This document shows positions 44,721 to 58,805 of a DNA stretch of 64,000 bases, one piece after another. The notes under the pieces were generated by a model. It was not told the origin of the DNA and made no database searches. It worked only from the letters and a program-made list of their open reading frames with translations. The DNA is taken from contig WPIO01000010.1 in the NCBI GenBank assembly GCA_009760855.2, positions 1-64,000 of the forward strand. Direction: 5' to 3'. How positions within the stretch are numbered: the stretch's first letter is position 1; the number at the start of each line of letters is the position of its first letter. The stretch is from Cristatella mucedo (Eukaryota > Bryozoa > Phylactolaemata > Cristatellidae). A program made the position numbers and the translations under genes.

Positions 44721-47700
44721 TTATAATGGTTTTCACGGTATTAGTGGTTCAGTTGGACTTTCGCATATATGAACTGACAACAGGTAATATTAGGCCAGCA
44801 AAATGTATTGTGCACGCATTTATAGATGTCCTCCTGCGATCGTTGTCATTTTATTTTAGATGGCCTAACCACGTTTGAGATGTGGGGTGATTTGTGCGTT
44901 CAGCCTAGTTTCTTAAAGATTTACAACTGTCGTTGATCCTTTGGAAATCATACATATATTTGTACTTGCTGCCAACTGTGCTTGCTACAGTTTGCATTCC
45001 TAAATTCAAAATTATTGTCCTCTAAGTTAGATATCTCCAGGTCGTTGTCCCTTTCGAAATAAACACTTTGTGTTCATGAGGATGCTAAAATTGCCAGCTT
45101 TATTTTTATGAATATGCATGTGATCAGTAAGACATGAAATAAAGTCAGATTCAGGGCGTGTATTTCCATCCAATAGGGAGAATAAAGCTGTTTATCGAGC
45201 CTTCTCCTTAAGAAAAACACGGATACTTTCACGACATTCATGAAAATACCGGCTCACTTTGCTAGGAAAATTATCTGCAAATTTGGGCTACATCACTAGC
45301 ACACCCATTGTACATGGCATTGCAAAACTTACAAGTTCTTGGTTTTTGAAGAATTTGTAGGACTCCTTGACTTGGCTTTCAGATGCAAATGCTGCTCTGT
45401 AGCAAATGCACTATCAATCATACTCAAAATTCAAACGAGGGTTGCTGGAAGAAATCCCACATAGTGGTCCTGATGCCTTTAGTGACCATATTTGCATATG
45501 CTGAAGTCTATAGCAAAGCATGCAAGCAAATCTCAAAATGTGTACCATTAAGGTTTTAATTGTGTCAATTATTTACTTTGTTAATGAGATGTCTCTGACT
45601 TTACTGCTAGCTTTAGAAACTTTAAATATGGCTATACCTTATTGAAAAAAGAGAGTTCAGAGAGATTGAGAAATCGCATTGGAGACACGCGCTTTGCTGG
45701 TAATATGTAAGTTGTCCGAACGTGCTACAAAATTGGCTCGTACGTGGAATGGAACTCATCAACTACATAAGACCTGATAGCGATATATAGTAATTGTAAT
45801 ACAATGCATGCAGAAGGAAGCTGGAATGACGGATAACTTACGGGTGAGCCCTGCAGAGTGTTTTTAGTGGGTGAGTACTCCAATGAGCCAAACGCGTTAT
45901 TAGTGCTTTTATTTTTATTTTCACTCAGCACCATCGGGTTCAGTGATAATTTTTAGTTCTGTGATCTTTAGCTTGAAATGTAACGTAGTCCTAATAGTAT
46001 TTCTTAAAGCCACTAAATAATGTGCGTAAATTCATAATAAGAGTCATGTGTGAACTTGTTTCAGCTTTCAGCTATACGTCTGAGTTATTAACAATCACCC
46101 TTAAGCGATGGTGGTGGTGGTGAATGCAAGCACTACGACGCATTTCTTGTGCGTTGAGGTGCATTTTAAAAAAAGGTGCAGTTGGGCACTACTTTTTGGC
46201 ACTATTACGCCAGCCTGAAGCGACTGCAGCAAAACGCGATTACGGGTTCAAGATACTAGGTCTTTGCTCGTAACGATGAGAATATACCTGCACACGTCAA
46301 CTTGTGCATACAAATGCAAAGAATGCATCGGCATTTCTAAGTTTAGTTTTCATTAAACGGCGTATACAAATATTATTTAATTCCAGTTACCGGTAGGTAT
46401 CAGTTCATGGTTTAAGGCTTGTTAGTAATTTATAGATGGTCTCTATAGAATGTTTATATTCATTTATCGGCAGCTCAGATTCGGATTTTTCCTCCAACCC
46501 TCTCCTGCTGATTGTATTGGTGTCTTTATAATGGGCTACTCGCTTAGCTAGTAAACACAAGCTATTTATTTTACATGAACATCCTGTTTCCTATTTTTTT
46601 CTCTTACGCCTATTAGAGCATCGCGACTGAGAATCAAGTATTTTGTTTCCCAATAACCTACACCTAAATTTTGCCCTCAAGCACATCTGATAAGAGCGGT
46701 GCATCTAAATTTTTAAACTAATCCAATGCATTTCTGCAATATTATTTATCAATTTTGTCACTTAATCTCTAGTAAGAAAATGGCCTATCCTTGGCGACTA
46801 GAGTTTATACTTAGATCTTTTGGCTGATATTGCTAGCAAAGGTTTCTTCGATCCCAAGAATCAGCGATATGCATAGACAAAGCTGTCGCTGGGAGTTGTT
46901 CCATTTTTTTTTTAGCGCCACCTACGTATATCCATGCCATCGCAGAGCTAAACAATGAAAGTAGCAAACTAACAAGCACCCCATTTAGCTAGCAGGCATT
47001 TGCTTGCTAATCATCATAACAAATGCCATAGTCGTTTGGGTGCCTTTAAAAAACTAAATCTATGTCCAAAGTTTATGCGAATTCTCGAAGGTGGAGGGAA
47101 GTATCCAAAAATGGTCAACAATTTCAAAGTGTTGGAAATTTGCATATTAAAAGATAAACGATTTATTAAAGCAATCCCAAGTTTTAGTGATAAACAGATG
47201 ATCGGAATATGGTAAACAAAATTGTATGTAAAATATGTTGGCACCTTGGCACCGGCATTAGTAAATATCGCTCTGCAAAATTATTTTGTTTAAGATAAAT
47301 AGGCCAAATTGCGTGATATTGGTGTACTTTGTAAATACAAGCAACTCAACCCTAAGCGAAGCCGCAGAACATTACTTTAAACTATTATACAAAGATACAT
47401 TTTAAAATAATGACACGACCCCTTGCGTTCAGCCGTCCGACTGGTAGTTATAACAATCAAAAAGCGTCGAACCCGATTGAGCCAAGCGTAACGCGCCCCT
47501 AGATCTCATGCTACCAGCGGCAAAGGATATACAATGCCCTAACTCCTTAATTACTTGCCAAAATTATGTTGACATTGGCAGGTTTAGATTAGCTAAAAGA
47601 AAATGACTGTTGCTTGGAAACTAGACTATCGTTAGGGATAGTTTATTTACAAATTACTGCCGCCGGGCCGTGGAAACTAAGGAGTCCAATATCACCTCAC

Positions 47701-48499
47701 ATCCTGAATGCTGGGAACTCTTATTAGGGTCCTGTAGCAGCCGTTGAACCTGTTGGGCAACAACCATAAATTAGGGCGGCAGTTCGTGCTGACTTGGAAA
47801 TAACTAGCACGTCATTTACTGGGAATCAAACTGCAAACGTTGATTAAATTACATTCGAGTGAAATTCAGGTAATCTACAGCTCCTATTTATGCTGCTTAT
47901 AGCTTGAGATTATTAAGGCGAAAGTAGGTCAGACGCTGGGTAACAGCCTTTGTGGGTCTGATTGGCTGGCTTTACTGCTGCAGAATGCCAGTTAATATGG
48001 ATATTTTCTGTGGATGCTATAGATTGATATTGTAAGTTTGATTATTATTTAGATCTGTGTTTATATATGAAGTGAAGGTTTTGTAAAGCATATTGGCTGT
48101 CGTATTTTATAGCTAGCGGTTCTCATTTGATCTCCTACACGACCGAGTGAAGTGCTAGCCCTAGTATCTTGCTCATGTCTGATTTCCAATATTAATGATC
48201 AGATCAACTTGAAATTTTGTACATACGGTTGTTTGTACGTACAAATCATTCCAAGCGTCTCAGGCTCACGTTGGTTCTTAATAGATAGACTTACTATTTT
48301 GAGGGCGAGCTGGCTTTTTTGTCCAATGCGTTTAGTCATAATGCTGCCGAATTATTCGGCAAGTATCTCGGTTATGCTGATAACAATCACATCGATTTAA
48401 AACTTGAGGTGTCCACTCATCGGACTGTGCTTTAAAGTTGAATGACAGTTAACCGAATGATTGTGGTCTGTATGCGAATCGTTTTCAATCTGCACATAA

Positions 48500-48930
48500 C
48501 ACTAATAATGCATTTGATATTTCGCCCTCAGAGATCTCAATATCTTTTTAGCCAATTTGCTGCAAAGGAAGCATGACCGAAAGGTTAGTGGTAGCATGAT
48601 TAACAACAACAATAGCACAGTTAGGGGTGACATGCACAGGGTCAGAATGCAAGTTTGGTTAGTGGCAGTATGCACAGTGACAGCACTTAATAGCACGTAA
48701 ATGACAAATCACACGGATCCACCAAATGCTGTGAAGAATAACTGTATTTTTAGTTTCTTCTTAAATGTGGACAAGTTGGGAGAAGTCGTAACGGAAGTCA
48801 GGAGTGAGCTTTAAGTTTTGGGAGCATACGAGCTAATGGCAGGGTCTCCAAATATTTGAGATTCATATGAAATATTGGTCAACATTTAGATTCCGAAAAG
48901 TGGGCGGTACACTGCTTAGCTTGGTTTTGT
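48500..48930 (-). mobile_element. LINE-B 3' fragment
   Basis: Matches 39395-39840 along its length: the GCATTTGATATTTCGCCCTC tail, GGTGACATGCACAGGGTCAG, then the coding end (ATGTGGACAAGTTGGGAGAA). More decayed than that copy; no open frame. Confidence 0.88.
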
Positions 48931-49720
48931 CTTCAACACAGTTTTCCCTAGTGTTGTCCTTGTTACCTTGAAAGTCTATATCTTTACACTACTGACCTCA
49001 TTGACGCGAAATTTTGAAAAGGGCTCTGGTTGGCTTGTTAGAGCCTGGCCTTACCTCAGTTTGGTGGCATTTGTTTTGGCTGTTAAAGGTAATGTTGACA
49101 TGTCCAAAAATATTTTCTTTTGTTTTAAATGTCGCCGAATTTGCAAAAAAGTGTCACTCATCTTTCAAGATATTTGGCATATCATTATAATGCATGATAT
49201 TGAATCTATTGACCTTTCCAGATGGACATGTTTGACTAACGTCAACTTAGAAACGTGACCTTTACTTGTACACGTCATCAGAAGGTCGGCATAACAGCTA
49301 AGGTTATATCAAAAGATTTCAAATGTTATTCCAGCTGCTTAGGTCAATTTGCAAGCCAATTTCTCTATTGTTATTAGAAATATATCAATAAATGTGCTGT
49401 TGAGGGAGATAAATTCGATTGGGTAACTTCCCACTGCCGTTAAATCTTCCTGCAGATATTGGCATTGCTGAGGTTGAGAGATGGCTGAATATGGCGAAAA
49501 AAAGCCGAGCAGTACAGACTGAGTGTAGCAAGAACATCCTCTCCATATCTAGACGCCCGCCATTCAGTGGTTCACTCAATTCCTGGTGTGGGTTAGCCTC
49601 AATCAAAGTCGAAGGGAATTGGCTGCCCTTGGTGTTCTATTTCCATGCTGCATTCATGACTGGGAGCACCAATCGCACATCACCGGCTGTTATTATGAGT
49701 CAAAGTTTCGCAAACCTTCT

Positions 49721-49726
49721 TTTATT
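49721..49726 (-). promoter_or_regulatory. Possible poly(A) signal of gene 2
   Basis: AATAAA on the minus strand (TTTATT on the plus strand), 228 bases past the gene 2 stop. Hexamers of this kind are frequent in AT-rich DNA, so position is the only support. Confidence 0.3.
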
Positions 49727-49953
49727 GGTCTTTTTCAAGCTAGCAGCATACGCAGATTTGACGGCTATTCATGCACAATTACTTTTCTAATGCCTCTGAG
49801 GTAGCAGACATCATTACCAATTGCCATTGACCATGCTTCCATAATAGGAATGCTAAAATAAACAAATATATAAACACAATACCTATCGCTCAGTATGATC
49901 AAAAGGATTTAGGAATACATAGTAAAAATATCTGTAACTAAAATGTAACGTTT

Positions 49954-50298
49954 CTAGCCACTATGAGCTGGCATAATAACTATTATATATATAGTAGCCA
50001 GCAGAGTTACTGATACAAACACGCAAAATAACACCCTGTCAATGACGATCCCAACGGCATTCCAAGCATGTTGGCGAGCCTCAATCTTTTCCCTTCTCGA
50101 ATGAAAACGTTCAATATCTATCAGAATGCCCAGGATGTCTTTCAGTAATGGGCTGTCCTTGCAGGGAAGCGCTTTTTCGTCGGCCTTCGTAGGCCGGTTA
50201 ACTTGAAAAGAGTGATTCGGCGGCAGCTCCACCATTGAGTCGCACTCTTCCTTTGGCGGCACCAAGCAGAAAATCCGGCCGAGTTTTTCAATCACAAT
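49954..50298 (-). CDS. Gene 2 exon 10: cytoplasmic loop, M4 and stop
   Basis: 345 nt including TAG at 49954-49956, residues 352-465. Starts [19 protein letters not shown] at acceptor TATTGCAG. The cytoplasmic loop is about 85 residues, short for an nAChR. Then [20 protein letters not shown] and the rest of M4, ending MPAHSG. Confidence 0.94.
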   Translation of the reverse strand: MVIEKLGRIFCLVPPKEECDSMVELPPNHSFQVNRPTKADEKALPCKDSPLLKDILGILIDIERFHSRREKIEARQHAWNAVGIVIDRVLFCVFVSVTLLATIYIIVIMPAHSG

Positions 50299-53200
50299 CT
50301 GCAATACAACTAGACGATCCTTAGCATATCAGCAGTGTATACACGGGAGCATCGACACGACAAGCCGCAGCCTGACGTCTGCTTCTCCTGCTTGCCCTCA
50401 GGTCAAGGCCACTGAGTGCTGCCTGCGTTTTTGACTAGGTATTGATACTCGCTCTTTAAGATCCAGACCGTGTGTTTGAGCCCTGAACTGGGCAATCCTT
50501 TATTACCCACAGCAAGAAGTGGTGTAAGTCGTCATGCATTTCTGATTCTATGCAAATGGGGTTGTTGAATCAGCTACTGTGGAACTGCAAACCATTTTGC
50601 CTTAGCCTACGGGTACGGTGTGCGTTTTTCACAATCAAGCTTCAGTTCTACAGTGTACGAACCTTTCTTGACACTTTAAGTGATCGTGATAGATGCTGCC
50701 TCTCCTGCCGTTACATAAATGGTGCTTTTAAATCAATTAACCTCTTTAGTTATGGTCTGGATATTTCTTGAGACTTAGTCAGTTCATTGCTTCTCAATAG
50801 CATCACGCAGGATGCTTAATTTTTTTATCGAGAAGAAGAAATAAAATCAGCCAGAAACTAGCCAATGTGCAATACGATGCGGTGAGGAAAAACTAGCAAA
50901 AGCCAGGAATGAGAAGACAGCATTGTTCTACTGAGACCTTATACAGAAGAAAAGGATATGTATGTCAGGGTTTTCATATGCCTCCTGAAGACCCTATACC
51001 TTAATCTCTGTGGTCTTCACTTGCAGACCAACTTAGCCCTGCCATAACCAAGATTTTTAATGTTTTTTTGGGAAAAGGGGTCGTGTCCAAGTCCTTCAAA
51101 TCGGCAATCGTTAGACCTATTCTTAAAAAGCCTGGATTAGACACAGAGGCCCTAGCAAACTATCGTCCAGTTTCCCTTCTTCCGTTCTTATCAAAGATTC
51201 TTGAAAAAATTGTTGCTAAGCAGCTAGTTGAACATATTGAAAATAATGGAATGTCAGAAACATTTCAATCAGGTTTCAAGAGGCAGCACTCTACTAAAAC
51301 TGCTCTCCTCCGCGTTAACAATGACATTCTACGTGGCAACGACGACGGGAATGTCACTGCCCTAGCTCTGCTAGATCTGTCTGCTGCCATCGACACCATT
51401 GATCACGAAGTTCTGCTCGAACGATTGAGAACAACGATCGGTCTGGCAGACCAAGCACTGGCGTGGTTTAAATCATACTTGTCTGATCGTGTTCAATCCG
51501 TGTCGTGTTGGGGTCAGGTCTCAGGCAAGAGAAGGGTCACCTGTGGAGTCCCTCAAGGGTCTGTACTCGGTCCCTTGCTGTTCTCCATTTATACGCAACC
51601 TCTGGGAAAAGTGATCAAGGCCCATGGAATAGGATATCACTTTTATGCTGACGATACTCAGTTGTATTTGTCATTCAAACCGTCGGAATCTGCTGCAGCA
51701 ACTGATAAACTGAATGCTTGCCTTGCCGATATTCGATCCTGGATGTCGGAAAACTTCCTGAAATTAAATGATGATAAAACCGAACTGCTTCTCATAGGAC
51801 ACCCTAAGCGTGTGGCTGGATTAAAAGGCTTTGCTCTTCTAACAGGTGATGCTATTGTGCGACCTTCACCACGTGCTCGTAATCTAGGTATCGTGTTCGA
51901 CAGCTGCCTCAATTTCAAAAGCTTCATTCAGAAGACTGCTTCTACAGCTAGCCATCACATCCGATCCCTATCCAAGATTAGAAGCTTTCTCCCACAGCGG
52001 CTTGTAAAAAATTTAACTAGCTCTTTAGTTATGTCTCGACTTGATTATTGTAATTCCCTTTTGGCTGGGCTACCAAAGAAAGCTATTATGCCACTATAGC
52101 GGACTATGAATATGGCTGCAAGGCTGGTCTTCAAGTCCCAGCGGTTTGAGCACGTGTCACCTTTGCTAAAAGAGCTAGGATGGTTGCCGGTTGAGCAAAT
52201 GATACAGAGCAAAGTTCTTACGCTGACCCACAAGGCCCGCCAAGGCTTGGCTTCTTCGTACCTAGCTGAACTGCGGCATCAGTTTCAGCTTGTTCGCGCC
52301 CTCAGGTCCTGTGTGGACAATAAATTAGCTGTCCCATTCATCCGCTTAAAGACAGTTGGCGACAGAAGCTATAGCTCTGCAGGTCCTAGACTGTGGAACT
52401 CGCTTCCACAATTCTTACGCAACGACATCTACTCTCCAACTGCCGACTATGGCACATCTTTTTCAGCGGTCCTGAACTGCTACTTCTATGCTACTCACTA
52501 CCTCAACTGCTCTCCTAACTCTGCTATGCTTTTCACTTTCTCTTTGTTGCGTGAGACGAAGTCTGCTGGCTACCGAATGCGTACCGAAAGCCGCTTAGGC
52601 TGTGAGTGGGCTATACAAAACTCTCCTGCGTAACACCCACATGGTCTTTATGACTTTGTGGAGTTAACTGACGGAGATACAGGTAAGCGGTTTATCAGAC
52701 ACTAGCAGGGTAGTGGATAAAACGAGCGCGGGTGTGTCAGTGCAACGAGCGACCTGATAAAGGCACCGTACACTTTTCCTCAGAGCAACTAGGCATGCGA
52801 AGAGTTGAGCTTGAGCACTAGGGGCACGTGTATATACAACGTCTTTAAAACGAGCACATGCCGGGCAAGCACTGAAGTCGTGCAAATCTTTCTCTAGACT
52901 TGATAATCGGTGCAAATAGGGCGCTTTTGATAAACTGCCGAGTACACACATGCAGACATCGCTCTACCAACTCTGCACGCTGCTTTCTCATTCCCACGTC
53001 ACCTTACCCTGTGCACCCATTGGGGGACCTCCTTACGTCCACTGTGCGATACTCGTAGGACGAATATTGTGCAGAGCAAAGACACTGCAGACGTGCTGGT
53101 AACCAGCGTTATGTAACGGCCTACAAGTGAACTCGAGCCGCTGAGCAAAAGCAAGAAGCCGAAAGGCGAGAGCGATCGAGTCAGCGCCGGCGCAGGAAAT

Positions 53201-53416
53201 CTCGAGCACACCGACACCTACTGAGCAGGGGTGTGTAGTCCGACGTGCGCGGCATCTCCTGCGAGATATTGAGGAGCAGGACGACGAATGAGAGCAGCAA
53301 GGTTATGTTCAGACTAACCTACAACGAAACACTGCAGCAGACCTCAAGCGAGAAGCAACGCTGCAGCCCTCGCAAGCGAAGTTTGAAGCTTTGACTACGA
53401 TTTTGCTTCCCTCCCC

Positions 53417-53462
<46 letters not shown>

Positions 53463-56400
53463 TGACAGAGAGAAAATGGGACAGAGAGAAAGAGGGAGAG
53501 AGGAAGGGAGCAAGAGCAGAAAGCGGTGAATAAGAATGCGAGTCGTGTGAATGCAGCTAGCGACTATGAATTCAGCAGGAGCCACGTGAATCCCATACGG
53601 AAACGTTCCTGTACCTTTGTACCGTTGCATCTTTTCTTAGCATGGCAACTGGTGCAGTCGGATTAGCTGCTGTAACATTCGATCACAGCAGCTCTTCTAA
53701 ACATATCCAATTTTCTATTTTAGATCTACTCCAATTGGCAAACCATTTTTATGCCAAATATTTAATTGTGAAAATCTTGCTGGCCTGTTTAACAAAACTA
53801 ATTGCTTTTCGAGTACCACCAAACAAATATTCTATTTGCCTAGCTTCCAACTGAAAGTGAAGAGGCAGTGATCGAGCCAGTAATGTCCTTCCACACAGGC
53901 TAAGACACGGAATTGCACACATTGTGTGTGTGGAGCAATCAGATCAGCAAGATTTTCAGTGCAGGGTAGGAGACATGATTTTCAGTGCAAAATCTGCAGC
54001 TTCAAACTGTGGTCTTTATTTGGCTAAAACTCGATAGCTGCTCATCGAGTAGAATTAGAACGTTTCTTTTACGGTGACGTTGGGGACACGGGAATAGAGG
54101 CTACGTCCGGGTCATTGCCCCGCTGTAAGGGGGGGGGAGAATCTCATTAACTACTCTTCTAGCTCTGCGACTGTAAAGTGAACCTATGTCACTATGCTGT
54201 GTGCATGGAAGATGCATGCGATAGAGCGTTCTGTAAAATGCATAAAAACTTACAGCAATCCCTGCTTTAAAAAACGCGCGAAAACTGATAGCGAGCGTAG
54301 CTCTAACTTCTGTCTCCCGAAGCATATTGCTCGTAGTTAAGAGAAGCTTCTTTTCAGCTTCAATATTGCATGATACATCTTAAAATTCGTCCTCTCAGAT
54401 AACATTTTGATCTTAGGCGTAATGCTTTTGCAAAGGATTGTTATTCAGTTAGTCGGAAGCTGTCGGAATATTTAAGGAATGCCGGTAGCCGGGTAGATCC
54501 GGTTTATTCAACTGAGAGGATCTGGCGGCGCAGAGGAAAAAAAGCTGTTCGATGCAGCGTGCAATCATTTGATTCGGCTCAGGGCAAAAATAACTCCCCG
54601 TGGCATCTGACTGTGCTTGCATTGAACAAAGCTCCTATAGATTTTGTCTCCAACATGGCTGCATGTAGTGCTCTCTTTGCTAGTAACTGCCAGGAAAGAC
54701 ACTTTGGCTCGTTTTGAATGGCATGATAATAGAACAGGTTTAGAGACCTTGGGCTCCTGTGCGCACGCTCCTAAGCCTATTACTCGTAATTGACTGGCAC
54801 CTAGACATCTGTGACTGCCTTGACTTCATTCAGGTCTGAGCCATCGGACCAGTCATCTGTGGAGTTCCTCAAGGGTCCATCGTCGGCCCCTTGCTTTTCT
54901 CCATTTATACTCAACCTCTGGGAAACGTAATTAATTAAGGCCCGTGGAATATGACATCACTTGTATGCTGACGATACGCAGCTGTATTTGTCATTTAAAC
55001 TGTCGGAATCTGCTGCAGCAACTGATAAACTGTGTTTTTCCCTTGCCAGCATTTGACCTGTATGTCGGCAAATTTAGTGTAACTAAACGACGATAAAACT
55101 AAATTGTAGCTCATAGGAGCGTAGGTGTGTGGCTGGACTAGAAGGCTTTGCCTTTCTAATAGGTGATGCTCTTATGGGACCATCACTGTGTTCTCGGAAT
55201 TCAGGTGCCGTTTTCGAAAAGTGCCTAAATTTTTGAAAGCCTAGTTGAGAAGACTGCTTCCACAGCAAGCCACCACGCTTGATTCCTGTCCAAGATCAGG
55301 AACAGTCTTCCACGGTGGCTTGCAAAACATTTAACTAGCACCTTAGTTCTGTCTCGGCTAGATTTTTGTATTTCCCGTTTGGCTGGGCTCCCGAAGCTAG
55401 GCTGGTTTTCAAATCGCAGAGGTTTGACCCTTTGTCTGCGTTTCTAAAAGAGCTGGGAGAGCTGCCAGTTGATCGACGGATACAGGGCTCAGTTCTTACG
55501 CTAACCCAGAAGGCCTGCCACGGGTTGGCTGTCCCTCTATATCTAGCCTAACTGCTGCACCAGTTCTAGCCTGCTCGTGCTCTCAGGTACTGTATGGTCG
55601 ATAAACTAGCTGTTCAATTCCGCCGACTACAGACCGCTGGCGACAGAAGCTTTTGCTCTGCAGGTCCAAGACTTTGGAACTCGCTTCCACGATTCTTACG
55701 CAACAATAACTACTCTCCTGCTGTCAACTTTGGCACATCCTTGCATGCCGTCCTGAGCTCCTACTTCCACGTTACTTACTAGCTGAACTGCTCTCTTGAC
55801 TCAGCTAGGATTCCCACTTTCTGTTTGTATTGTTTGATGAAGTCGGTTGGCTACCGAATGCGTACCGAAATCCGATGAGGCTGTGAGTGAGTAATGCAAA
55901 TTGTACCGCATAACACACCCACTAAGTCTTTTCGGTTTTGTGGAGTAACAGACAGGGATACATTACATTCAAAACGAATCTGAAAACCATTCAGCCCATC
56001 ACAACCTGTACTTAATGCTTTCTTATTTCCTTTATGTTCCTATTCGGGCTGAATCTAGGTTTCTTATTAGCAAATAACTGACAGGCTTTCTTTCCAGCAT
56101 AAGGAGAGTTGCTATACAAAGATTATTAATACAAATGACGAGGAAAGTTCTCACCGAGAGCCAAGAGGCTGTAAGAACTCCGTTCATTTGATGCTATATC
56201 ATTCCTTCAGTTTTGTAATCAGAATCGCTGCTCTTGGAGTTAAAAAAATGTACAGACAGTGAATAGCTCAGACAGGGCAGTATAATTGTTAAGGCTCTCT
56301 CAAAATCTAAAATGAATTGAGTGAATTATTTTATTCTGCAACGGGACAGACTTTTACCAGCCTTCCTATTTAATGAGTTCTATGCAAGCCGACTTTCATT

Positions 56401-58597
56401 CTTGAACAGCCGGATTCATGAAAGAAGATCGCAGCAAATGTCACGTAGTGAACGTGAACTACACACGCAGGGTTGCAGGATTCTTTTGAGTACCGTGTCG
56501 CTTGTGCAGAGTCACAATACTAGAGTCTGGAATGTAATTCCATAGATTATTTTAAAGCAGATGTTTATATTGAAGAATAAATATTCTGTGATTGTTCGTC
56601 AGAAAACCATTTCCTTTTAATTAAAAGCATTTTCCTAAATTGTTATAGCTTTTCGAGTTGTTAGGTAATCGTTGAGGGAATCTAGGTCTACAAACAACGA
56701 TGGGAACCGCTTTAGATCGTACTTCACGCTTTCCCTGAACATTGCCTCTGAAGTATCAATAAAACAATTAGTAACAAGATACACAAAGAGACCGCGGATA
56801 CTTTGTCTTTGATTTGTGAAGCTACGTTCTACGGTAAAAGTGGACAATTGGCCATTAAAACTGACGTAAGTGTACGTAAGCAAAACCTCCTCCAAATTCG
56901 CCGTTTGGCGCCATTGGCATGACAAGTCCAATCATAGATGAGTGCATAAAACAGCTAGGAATTATAAATAAGTAGCAAAGCTCGTATGTCCAATCCAATC
57001 ATTATTCGCTCATAGCATATTTCCTACCAGTGCTGTTTTAATCAGTCGACTGAATCTGGAATCTCGTAGAACGAGTTCTGGGGAGCTCCTATCAAGCGAC
57101 ACCCCAATCGTCCTCCAAGGTAGCTATATAAATGTGTTACTGGTATTAGTAGTAGCAGTAGTATTTGTGAACCTCGACTTTACACCAAACAAACACCCAT
57201 TTTGTAGCTGAACTGACGACGCACTTATTGGAGCTCGGGTACACACATATGCCTGGTAAGTGATTCAATAGTTACGATGAGGCCGATAATGTGCAATCTT
57301 AAATGAGCTAAGTGATATTTACGTAAATTTGTTATACCACTTCCCATCTGACGTAATTTATTATTTGCTACATAAAAGGTTGTTGTGCCACAATTAATGA
57401 TCACTCCGTCAGATTAATAAGCTTGTGTAAAGTAAAGTAAAGGGGAGCAGACTTATTATACTCATTGACAAAGTGGTAGAAACACCTTAATGGCCATCAT
57501 CGCCTCCTGCGGTAAGCAATTAGGGACTGCCTTCGGTGTAACTCGAACCAAAGACCTGGGTCGTGATGACAGAGTTCCTTCCCCTTGGTCTAGTATCCCT
57601 GGAAAAGACCTGGAAGCTGTGTGCAATAGTCCGTTCAGCTGGATGACCCAGAATACTGCGAGTGCGAAATGAACTTGGTTTTTATTTATGCCGGTGGCTG
57701 CATCATTGCAGCGTTACCTACTCGCGTCATGAGTTCGGAAGACAAAGTTAGGCATCCGACCCGTAATTGTGGCAATGCTCTTGGGACGCTATGATCGGCA
57801 CTTGTGATCTGTAGCAGTAAGCACGGGAGCTGTAAGTCTGTATGGAATCGAGGTAGGGAAGACGAGAAGTCGAACAACTGACACGGAAAAGAGTCGGCAA
57901 GTGAACTCGCCTAGTGCCAATTAAGGTTGCACAAAACTTTGCAATATTGCTAAAAGTAGCCCGTGGCAAGCCCTTGGAAGCTCTAAATTTCTCTCATTTT
58001 TTTTACTGATTTCCCTATATACCTTGCAAATAGACGTTTAAATTTAAACCTTAAAAGTAACCCCACCTTAAGAGAGAAAAGATAAACGTGGGTTGATTCA
58101 ACGGCTTCTTTTACATATTGACTGACGAGCCTCAGTGACTATGACTCACTATCGCAAAAGCTTAATGAAAACGCTGCCTCCTGCAGGACTCGAACCCTCG
58201 ACGTAGTTGCGAAGTGGGAGTATCTTAACGCCAGGCTAAGATGAAGGGGCGAAGGCCTCACTGAAGCAAGTGCAACCAATGCGATTCCTCACCTTTTCAT
58301 CGGACTCTGCTGGTAGAACAAAAACGAAGCAGACCAAAGCCGACATGAGGGCGCTTGGAAAGACCACATTCAGAATAAAAAACCATGTCTTTCTTTTCAG
58401 TGTAATGTAAAAAAAAACATCAGAATAGTTGCTGTATCCGAAGTAACTGACGTCCACTCTGCAAGTCATGATCGGAAGTGATTAATCGATGTTGAAGGTT
58501 CTGTCAGTTAATGAGTCACACACAGATAAATTATCATATATGCACATACATTTATGTATATACTGTATATGTATATATATATATTTATTTATTTATT

Positions 58598-58628
<31 letters not shown>

Positions 58629-58645
58629 TTATATGTGTGTATATA

Positions 58646-58698
<53 letters not shown>

Positions 58699-58758
58699 AT
58701 ACACGTGCGCTTTTAAAAAGCAGCAGCACGTAGAAGTTATACATATATATTAATGTAG

Positions 58759-58805
<47 letters not shown>

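Larger units (their letters stand above)
42269..49720. other. Gap between gene 1 and gene 2
   Basis: No host gene recognised. Contents: an AT palindrome near 44170, LINE-B tails at 44612 and 48500, and AT-rich unique sequence. A 103-codon minus frame at 42605-42916 is unassigned and has no domain I recognise. Confidence 0.6.
53319..58292 (-). other. Gene 2 intron 7 (4974 bp)
   Basis: GTGAGG to TTGTAG. Holds a (CT)n run and a decayed LINE-A. 56000-58170 has no recognisable element. Confidence 0.88.

Noticed and set aside
49419-49790. 123-codon plus-strand open frame
   Set aside because: No domain recognised; it lies antisense to the probable gene 2 3' untranslated region, with no initiation or splice context.
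58170-58255. Functional tRNA gene
   Set aside because: A- and B-box-like words are present, but I could not pair an acceptor stem; reported only as a tRNA-like tract.
58489-58753. Val/Cys/Tyr-rich open frames
   Set aside because: Translation of TA and GT microsatellites inside gene 2 intron 6.
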